Notes under the pieces: model-generated | Told to the model about the DNA's origin: nothing | Seen by the model: the letters and a program-made list of their open reading frames with translations, nothing else | Databases searched by the model: none | Program-made: the position numbers and the translations under genes | NCBI RefSeq assembly: GCF_020184175.1 | Contig: NC_065530.1 | Location: 56,335,260 to 56,399,259 of the forward strand | From: Aphis gossypii | Lineage: Eukaryota > Arthropoda > Insecta > Hemiptera > Aphididae | DNA: 64,000 bases | Reading direction: 5' to 3' | Part shown: positions 54,761 to 64,000 of the stretch, piece after piece | Numbering within the stretch: the stretch's first letter is position 1 | Layout of the letters: each line of letters begins with the position of its first letter

Positions 54761-57560
54761 TTAATGTTTAGAATAAAATTCAATGTAAAAAATATTAAAT
54801 TGTTAAGTGTATATTATATTTACTAGCCGTGTATGCTCATACAATCTATATCGGTTTATTTTGGTTTTTGTTTACCTTAGTTCACGAGAAATTCCGTTAT
54901 AGGTGTATCTTCGTCTGTGAAATAATTTGAACGAGGTGAGCTACAGCACGTGGTATATGGATATATTATCACTTGCTTTATTTTTGAACTCGGTTTAAAA
55001 CAAACTCTTCAAAGAGTATTGATATTTCCAAGAACTGAAATCTTCGAAACTTTTGTCAAAATCAATCAAGTATTTTAGTTGGTAAATTTCAAACATAAGA
55101 ACATTTCTTCTTGTAATATTTGTCATACATATTATATTAAAATGACAAATAATCAATTAAAAATTATTTTATTTTATTAAAAAAAAAAAAAAAAAAAATC
55201 CTATAGCAACAATTTATACCATTTTTATTAATTTTTATTTTTATAACTTACAACAAAAACTCTATGATATAATAAAAAAACATACAATTCTCGTAATAAA
55301 AATGTAACTGTGTAAACTATCCTATAGGCTATAGCAAACTATAAAGGTTGAAAAAAGCTTAAAGCAACCTCTGAGTCTCAAGAAATCTATTAATATAACT
55401 TTAATTAAAATAAGTTATGCAGTGTCTTATTAGCCGTTAGTATTTTACTTATTTCAAATTATTTATATTTATTATAGGTATGGATAAATAATATTCATAT
55501 TAATAGGTTGTTTGTTTTATCGGGATTTTTACGTTATTTTTTTCTGTACTTTCAAATATTATGTTTCACATATTTCCTGTTTTCCATAAAGTATAATAAA
55601 TATAAAATAATAATAACTCATCGATAAATCGATCGACTGTCAACTGTCAACTGTTTGTCGTTCAACTTCTTTGATAAAAAGAAAGATGGACTCATATTAC
55701 CTATCCAAATAATTATTTGGTATAAAATATGTTGTTAGTTTGATTTTTTTTTTACGATAATGTTATTAGTGGATTTCTGACCAATCTTTCAATGACAAAA
55801 AATCGTTTTGGAAAATAAGCTAAACGTCAACTCGATGACGGCCGCACGTATAAATTGACTAATGCTGTAATATAAGTATTGTAGCTAATGGTTGGTATTC
55901 AATTCAAATCACAGAATAACAAAATAATCATAGGTATATTAATTTATTTTAAAAAATCATGTTAATTTATCTCGCTTTAGTTTTCAATGATATTTTGACA
56001 TTATATCGTTAAATTATGAAGTAAAATATACAATGTTATTGAGTGAGGGCGACGAATCTCATTGATATATATAATATTATAGTATAGATTATTATATGTT
56101 TAAATGGTATATTATATCGCTACGAGGAATTCGAAGTATGTAATAATTATTTGACATTGGAATTGAAATATGGCTATTTTTGGATATTTAAATAACTATT
56201 TATTATTTTGTTAGTATATTTTTCGCTACTTTTTAAATATTCCATTTTATGGCTTTAAGAGTTAATGGAGAATTTACCAAATATTAACGAAACAGTTTAA
56301 AAAGATTCCATAGAAATTATCAATCTTTGTTATTTTACCCTATAATAGAAAGTCAAATGTACGTAAAAAGTATAACAATCTATACATATTTTATGTAAGT
56401 TTTACATTTACTCGTATATATAACGTTTAAAAAAAAGAAAAAAATTGTAAAATAATGAAAAAATGCTCACCTTAAATAGGTATCGTTTATTTAAGAAAAG
56501 GTTCAATATAATCTTTATACAAGACGTTCACAAAATTATAAACACAAAGGTGTTTATAAAATTATCTCATATTATTTCAATCTTCACATTTATTAATGTA
56601 TATTATTATGATAATCATATAACCAAAACACGAATTTGTATTAACTTAAGATTCAAGACTTTAATAATCTACAATGAAACGATAGACTGTAAGGAAATTA
56701 TGAATAAATATATGGTTTAGACATTCTTAATGCTGAGTATAAACGTATAAACACAGCTCCCTTCTATAATATTCAGAAACATTTATAGTTCATAAACCTC
56801 TTTAGCTTTGTTACATGTTTACCGATATAAGCAATAATACAATTTATAGGAACAAATATTAATTATTGCTTATTTATCATCTTACTAAAATTAAATTATG
56901 TACAGAGAAGCAAAATAATCAAATTATTTTCAAAATACTTTCATGGTGTTCACTCAATCACTATAATATAGTATGTATTTTAAAAAACCTAAAACGATAT
57001 TTTTCTATGATTTGTTATATATTCCATCGAAAATTATTAAAACACAGCCATCAAAGTTTTACCTCCAATACCGTTTGATAAATCTATTTTTCTCTCTTTC
57101 TATCAAAAAAAAAAAAAAAACGAATGAGTAAATTTAAATAACAAAAATAATTACAAAAAAGTGGGGTACTGTTATTATAAATTGTTTCCAATTATTTATA
57201 TAACCATTAAATAAATTATTATAATATTTGGAAACTTGTCAACAGAACGTCGTAATTCCTCGCCAATCAACAATCAAGTAATTTCGTAACAAAAATTACA
57301 CAGATGCTTGAAAATGTGCATCTATTTTAATACAATAACGCGTTCCCAAAAAAGAAATGATAAATTGGTTTTGTAATACGCGTGCACGTTTTTATACACA
57401 TAGTATATTATGTAAATTTGTTGAAATTCACATGTTTTTTTGTTTTTATGTTAACCGTCGCTTTGTACACGCCTTAATAAACATATTATTATTATATATC
57501 TGTATGCTCCAACCCATACCTAACACGCGGAATACAGAAAATTCTATCAAAGGTCGACTT
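54761..57560. other. No supported gene; AT-rich DNA
   Basis: Contains the A20 run at 55179 and a three-copy ctgtcaa tandem near 55640. Nothing else was recognised. Confidence 0.7.
55179..55198 (+). repeat. A20 homopolymer
   Basis: Twenty A residues within very AT-rich DNA. No SINE or LINE body was recognised next to it. Confidence 0.85.
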
Positions 57561-60500
57561 GCTGAAAAAAAATCGTAAATTGTATTTCTAATAACGAAAT
57601 CGATTTCACCCGTTAGCCAAAGGTGTATAATAATATGGGAGAGGAGTACCTATGTGAAAATTCGCAGAAACTTGTCGTCTCGCCATAAAACTGTGTGCGA
57701 GTGAGTGCAATAAATCTGTCGACGAGCGCACTATACTATACTGTACGTATATATTATTATATGTAAATATCGCGCTGAGTGGTAGGTGGTTGACGGGGTG
57801 GGAGCGACATGAGATGGAAATTATTATTTTGAAATCACTCGTCACGCGAGTGACACAACCGCGGCGGTGAATGTTTAGCTCTGCTGATGACAGTGGGCTC
57901 CGACTGATTTGTGTACGCGCTTGTAGGCTATATTAAGCTAACTAAATAGTACATTTGTCATGGCGGTTCCGTGACGTAGTCACAATAATAATAATGTTTT
58001 CGGCATGGAAAATTGTAATCGAGTATAATACTACATAATAATAAATAATGATAATACTAATATATTATAATATTATTATTATATTATGATGTAATGTCGT
58101 CGCCGACACCCAAACATGTCACGGCCGCGATAGGGAAAGATCAAGTAGAGGCTTCATCCGCACACTATAGTTATTACTATTTCCGTTTAAATTTCGACGA
58201 ACCGTCGGAATTCGCGTTATGGAAATCACGTGTGGAAAATTTCACCTTACAATACAATGGCAGTATTCCGCTGTCAACTTATAAATATATATATATATAT
58301 ATATATACATATTATCATAATATAATTTGATGGTATGATAGACAAGTAGCTTCGATTTATTATTATTGTTATATGTACGTTAAAAAAAAATTTAAAATAT
58401 ACTTTTTTCAGTAATCAATTATGGTATTTAAAAAAATTAATTAAAAAATTGAAAAATGATGACAAGAAAAAGTAAAAATTATATCATAAAGAAAAAATTT
58501 AAAAAGTTAATGGTTACTGAAATAATGAGTATTTTATATTAAATGATGTATCACGAGGTATTTAATATCATTATTATAATGCGGTACAAAAATTCCATAT
58601 ATTAAATATATGTTAAAAAACTTAGACTTAAATAATATTGTTAAGTACTCACCGTTTACTATTTATTCGAATTCGATGTGATATCATCTACAAAATACAC
58701 TTGTACAATATGATGACAGTATGTATATTGAAAAAACGTTAGAGCCCTTAATCGTGTTTTCTTATTATTTGCAATTATGACATGTAACTAACTACACCTA
58801 CACAATATTAGTTATTGATATAGGTAGTTGATCAATGTCGGAAATGCAACAATCAATCGGTCACTATAGTATATGATAATGATAATTATTTCGAGTAAAT
58901 ATAAGTCTTTTATTCCGTCCTGGAAAACGTGCAGATTAGCGATTGTTCGTGATGAGATATAGATCTTTGGAAAAAAGTTTTTTGCTGTTAGTACTCGATG
59001 ATATGTTTTATTGTGTTCGTTTACGTTCATTTGGAAGAACTCAAGAGTTCAAAGTTACTGAAATAAAAGCCGCGCGTTCTACACAACGAAAGATACTTAA
59101 TTAAAACCTATGGTATTGTAAACACGACAGAATCCGTTAATCTTATCGTTATCTCGTGAAATCGATTCGGCTTCATCCAAAAAAACTGTTAACACGTATT
59201 ATCTGCAAACAAGAAATTTTAACTGTTAAAATAAAATCATAAAATAGTGATTAATACAGAATTTATTACGTTTAGCATATAATATATGCGATCATCATGT
59301 AATAATTTAAACATTTTAAGCATAGCAAATATCCCAATATCCATATTAAACTGTATTAACTTAAGTGAATGTTTATCGAATTTAATATTTTACAGTATTT
59401 ACAGTATGTGATTGAATGTATATAATATACTAATAAAGTCTATAAATGAATTTGAGATAAAAAAAAAATTATCTGATCCAATTTTTTTTTAACAACCAAA
59501 ATACACAAATATTGTTAAAGTGATGACATAAACATAAAACATTGGATAATCAGTAATTCTAATTTCATTATATCCATCGTTTTTTTTATTTTTTAAATTT
59601 AATTTCAATAATTTTTACACAAGTACCAGCACAATAATTGGAACAAGAGTGTATAACACTTAAGCAGAAGTGAATTTGACTTATCCTCCACAACCTTGAA
59701 ATTTGTTATACATTTTTTTTTAAAGCAATTTTTGCAAAATGACAATAAACACATAATGTAAGTATACCATACATACTAGAGAATTATTTTATATTTAACA
59801 CTATACTTTCTTCAAATATGTATTTGTATGTGAGACTTTAAATGAGTTATACCGTTAAAAAATATTTTTCCTAAAAAATTGTGATTTTTGTACTGTATAA
59901 TATTTAATTGACATATAACCGTATTTCATTCATAATTCACTATAAACTTCCTTGGATATCGGTCATGGTATCTTCCTATATGAGCAGTAAAAATTCGTGT
60001 TGAACGCATATGAGTTTCAATTGCGATTGCACTAAATTGTTAAGTCCGTGATTAAAACAGCAAAAAAAGTCTTCGTGATGACGTAATATAAATATATTAA
60101 ATGCATTTATTTTTTGATTATCAATCATCTTATTCTCCTCTAATCGATTATTAACCATTTGTTTTATAATTCCATAAAAAGGAAGTGCATTTTTTTTGAC
60201 CTTCTTAGTAATAACGCCGAACAGTAATCAGTTAAAGTTGTGCTTCTGGGACTATGCAGTAGAGTACTCACACGAAAATCGTCAAAGAAAACAATCTTAA
60301 GTGAAAGATATAAAACGAACTGTTTTGTTGAAACCTACACTCGACCATGCAAGCCACAGTTTTCAGTCGTATTAAATGATTTTTCTCTGATTGGATTGCA
60401 AGTGAAAATTGTACACTGGTGTAGAAAGTTTTTATTTTTGTATTCGCTGAAAACGAAAAAAAGAACCGGGATAACGCTTTGAAGTAATTGATAACGCAGC

Positions 60501-61000
60501 CGATACTCTTCTGCAATCCGTTTTAATTAATAATAATTATAGGAGATAAATAAATTATTATTTTCGATAACCACCAACTCACTACTATGTTCACGTAATG
60601 GTTTATACTTAATAAAATGCAAATTCATTATCGTAAAAATATATTCGTAGATAATATGGCGCCGATTTTTTGACCAAACAATTTCAAGCTGTATCTAAAT
60701 TTCACTAAAAAATAGTTACAACTGTCATAAATCATAATAGGTATGTGAAGATGAAATAATAATACAGTTAATATCATGTAATGGCGATACATTTTTTTCA
60801 CACCGATATTGTACAATACTGCTGTGGCAAGTAATTATATAATATTATAATTCACAACAGTGAAAAATTAAAAAAATAAACTATGTTAGCCAATAGTCTA
60901 TTTGGTACACAAGTTATATGTATATATATATTATAATATGCTTAAAAATTGTATTGTAAATATGAATTGTTTAAATAAAGAACCAAAATTAAGATTATAT
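57561..61000. other. No supported gene; short CpG-richer part then AT-rich DNA
   Basis: About 57600-58270 is CpG-richer and holds a 78-codon open frame (58094-58330) whose first 60 residues are not low-complexity but match nothing I know; it ends by running into an AT repeat. The rest is AT-rich. Confidence 0.55.
58285..58307. repeat. (AT)n microsatellite
   Basis: About eleven AT dinucleotides. It lies within the open frame that starts at 58094 and produces that frame's Tyr-Ile repeat. Confidence 0.85.
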
Positions 61001-64000
61001 CGTTCATGATAAAAATTAAGTTATTAGGTGGGTAGTTCAAAAAGAATTATTCAATCATCCAATTTTCTCAGATAATTTATACTCGTTCCAAATGTCGATA
61101 TTACTCTGACTTTCTTCTTTCGACTGATTTCATACCTCGACAAGAATATCCGTCGTCGCCTATACTACATACGAGCTATTAAATTACAAGTATATAGTAG
61201 TGTATTATGAGGTGCGTTACTGACTTGTGAGTAACTGCAGCGTTTCGTTTGCTTTCGATCTGTGCATATTGACGTAACGATATATTTCACATTCTATCAG
61301 TTCTGCCGTCGTACGGGGTTATAATTTATATTATTATTTATTTACATCGGTTTTAGCGTAAAATCACATCTGTGATGATGATCCTTATACGGTACACTAT
61401 GGTAAGTGTTGTAGGTAGGATAAATAGCCTACAACGGATAAGTTACGCCCAAACGAATACTGACGTGCTCCACGCCATGTACTAATGTGAATTTCAAAAA
61501 TTCAAATCGTAAAAATACGACAAAATATTTTCGGAACTTATTGGTAGTATAGACATATAGGATAAACATACCGTCACCAATATTAATACCATAGATATTT
61601 CGTCTTGTCGTGGTACGGTTAGGTTATGTTCAGTATAATTTAATATAATATTATAGTGTTTTCTATGCGTTCAAGTTATTTAATCGATTCCTTCACTACA
61701 AAATTACGATCAAATATCGTATTACGTGGTATATGTATAATGCATATTATTTTGTTTGTTTAAAATCTGCTCTCGAATAAATTTTTAATGTTTTGCAAGT
61801 TTATTATAATATTATGTATAATACGTTTTAACTCTAATCAGACGGGTAGAAAACATCCGTTCAACGGATGTACACAATAATAGTAATAATAATAAATATA
61901 ATGAATTTCGGTTATTAATTTTATAAAATTACGACGTGCACCATAAAAAAGGGTCACGAGGGGAAAATCTACGTTCGCACATATACATACGAACACACAC
62001 ACTTTCACCACCGATGGTAATTACAAATAGTGTTTATACTCGCAGCACGCGTGGACACTTGCGATAATAATTATATTTATAAATTTTGTTTGAAACAGCG
62101 TGCGTGTCGAAATTAATTTCTACGGCATAAAGTAAGTCGTAAAGTACGAGCATCGTACTACTTATATTTTATACATACACATTAATTGTGACACGTTTCA
62201 CAACAATACTAAACTCATATATACTTAACTAATGCTTTCAAGAAGTCGTAATAATAAAATTAAAATATATTAAGTCAGTGTATTGGAGGCATAACTTTTT
62301 TTAAATGTGTTTAGAATTCAAAAAAATTTACTGAATTTTAAATTTTAAATTAAACCACTATTCTAAATGTCGATGCTACAATTCCTAAATTAGATATTTA
62401 ACTTTTTTACAATCCCGTTAAATAATAATCATGCATATTACTGTATCCTTAGTTATAAAATATTATTATACCTAACATTAAAAATATTAAAAAAAAAGTC
62501 CATATTTTTTAACATTTTATCGATAAATGACGAAAAGATATAACGATTTTTAAAATTTCATCATAAATTACAACAAGATCAACATGTCTATGCATTATAA
62601 TATATTATATCAATGTTGTAAACGTATGTTGTAAGTCACTCAACCGGCCGGGAGCATACATGGTTGTACGTGTAATACGTAAAATATTTAGATTATTTAA
62701 AAACTATACTGTCATTACCTTATTAACTAAATGTTGACGAAAAAGCTAGAACACAATACTGAAAATAAATAATATTGAAAAACCGTATAGAAAAAATATC
62801 TATATAATATAATATCATTATGGTGTTCATCGCTCCGGAACACCGTCCCCACGGGTTCTGGCTCTCTGCGCAGCGTAACGTGACGATAATATTGTGATGT
62901 ACGATATATATTATATATATTATTTGGCGAGTATGAACGGGAATGACTGACGGCACGACGCGTTGACAGCATCGGACTACCTATATAATATTTGACGGTA
63001 CGAATACGACGATGATGACGTGCGCCTCTGCAGCCCGAGGGTATCAATATTCATCAATCTTTGGTACGTCATAAAGTTAACGCCACCGAATCCCATGGCC
63101 AGCCGGACAAATATATATATATATAGAATAATATAACGCGGCACTTCCGTGTGACTTGCACCGTCGGTAGACGTTGATGGAATGGTTTCCGTAAAAACAT
63201 ATATATATATATATATTATACTTCATCCCTCGAGGCCTCTCCTAATACGTTATTGTTTGGTCAAGCGAACGCTCGCCGCGGCGACCAACCGACTCCTATC
63301 GCTCACTCGAGTTTAGGCGAATGATAATAACTACATAACATCATATAGGTATACATATAAGTCAATGTGCATGCACGCACGCGCGTGTGTGTGTGCAGGT
63401 AAACGGAGTGGTTTTCTTAATGGTCAAATAGTCGATATTTCTGTATAAAATTTAAATCGTTTACGAAATTTGACTCTCCGGAAACGATTATATATGTCCA
63501 CGTTTTTATTGGGAAAATCCTTTGCTATTAATCTATGACTTATAAGCAGCCTCCAATACTTTTGAACAATTCTTGTAACGATAAGGTCACGTACGATGAG
63601 TTTTTGTCGAGTTCTCACTCATATTCATATAATATACATATATATATATATTTATCTATTCATCCCAAATGCGTTTAGATCAATTATATCGTGTATCCAG
63701 CATAGAGTACGGCATATGTGAAATCTATCGCACATATATTATGGCAATGTAATGTGTATATGTGTGTTCAACTGGCGTAATAACGAGTGAGTCGCTAGCG
63801 TAAAGTCTTCAACTTAAATCCTCTTTTATATACGAGCTGCGTTGTTACTAGGCCGGGAGGGCGACTTTTAATCACGTACTCCGAGTGGTTATATTATTAT
63901 ATACGTATTATACACAGTATAATATACATGTACATTTACTAGCTGCTACGACAAGCGTTCAGTCGTCCCACACGAGCCGCCGCCAGCTAAATGTGTGTTC
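61001..64000. other. Mixed CpG-richer DNA, no supported gene
   Basis: CpG rises again at 61.0-61.5, 62.8-63.4 and 63.7-64.0 kb, with (AT)n runs near 63110 and 63200 and a GT run near 63385. The sequence is still CpG-rich at the right edge, so a promoter or exon may lie beyond the window. Confidence 0.45.
61408..61450. repeat. Second copy of the GTTGTAGGTA...GTTACGCCC block
   Basis: It shares both ends with 39141-39164 but has 19 additional bases in the middle, bounded by two direct copies of GGATA. GTTGTAGG (61408-61415) and CCTACAAC (61428-61435) form an 8-bp hairpin. The relation to 39.1 kb suggests a dispersed repeat family. Confidence 0.5.

Overview
The window looks like nuclear DNA of an insect, most likely an aphid. 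I infer this from the very AT-rich background (roughly 30% GC by eye), the scattered short motifs of the 'taggtacctata' kind seen throughout aphid intergenic DNA, and the one convincing gene, which belongs to a transposon family that I know to be abundant in aphids. No bacterial features (operons, ribosome binding sites, CRISPR) and no rRNA or intact tRNA gene were found.

The main content is one complete DNA transposon at 9821-13250. It is bounded by 28-bp terminal inverted repeats that match at 26 of 28 positions, and it carries a six-exon gene on the minus strand (12523 to 10103). The five introns are short, all GT-AG, and all phase-compatible, so the exons join into one uninterrupted 600-residue frame. 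The protein begins with the N-terminal part of a Mutator-like transposase domain and ends with a YqaJ-type PD-(D/E)XK nuclease domain whose visible catalytic residues are all present. The middle of the transposase, where family members carry a GDGDS motif and the remaining catalytic residues, is missing. The two halves are joined in frame through a short lysine tract, so this copy codes for a transposase-head plus nuclease fusion. A large imperfect inverted repeat (12935-13168) lies between the gene's start and the right end of the element.

Just to its left, 8575-9003 is a small non-autonomous hAT-like element with a perfect 8-bp target duplication. Elsewhere there are several hairpin-forming repeats, a tRNA-like A-box/B-box pair, two short telomere-like TTAGG arrays, a shared palindromic motif at 39.1 kb and 61.4 kb, and many microsatellites and homopolymer tracts.

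The rest (about 60 kb) has no coding region I can support. It alternates between AT-rich stretches and shorter CpG-richer blocks near 3.2-4.3, 15.2-17.5, 20.7-22.3, 31.5-33.2, 40.3-42.4, 47.4-49.2, 52.1-53.6, 57.6-58.3 and 61.0-64.0 kb. This pattern would fit a long intron or an intergenic regulatory domain of a neighbouring gene, but nothing in the window identifies that gene.
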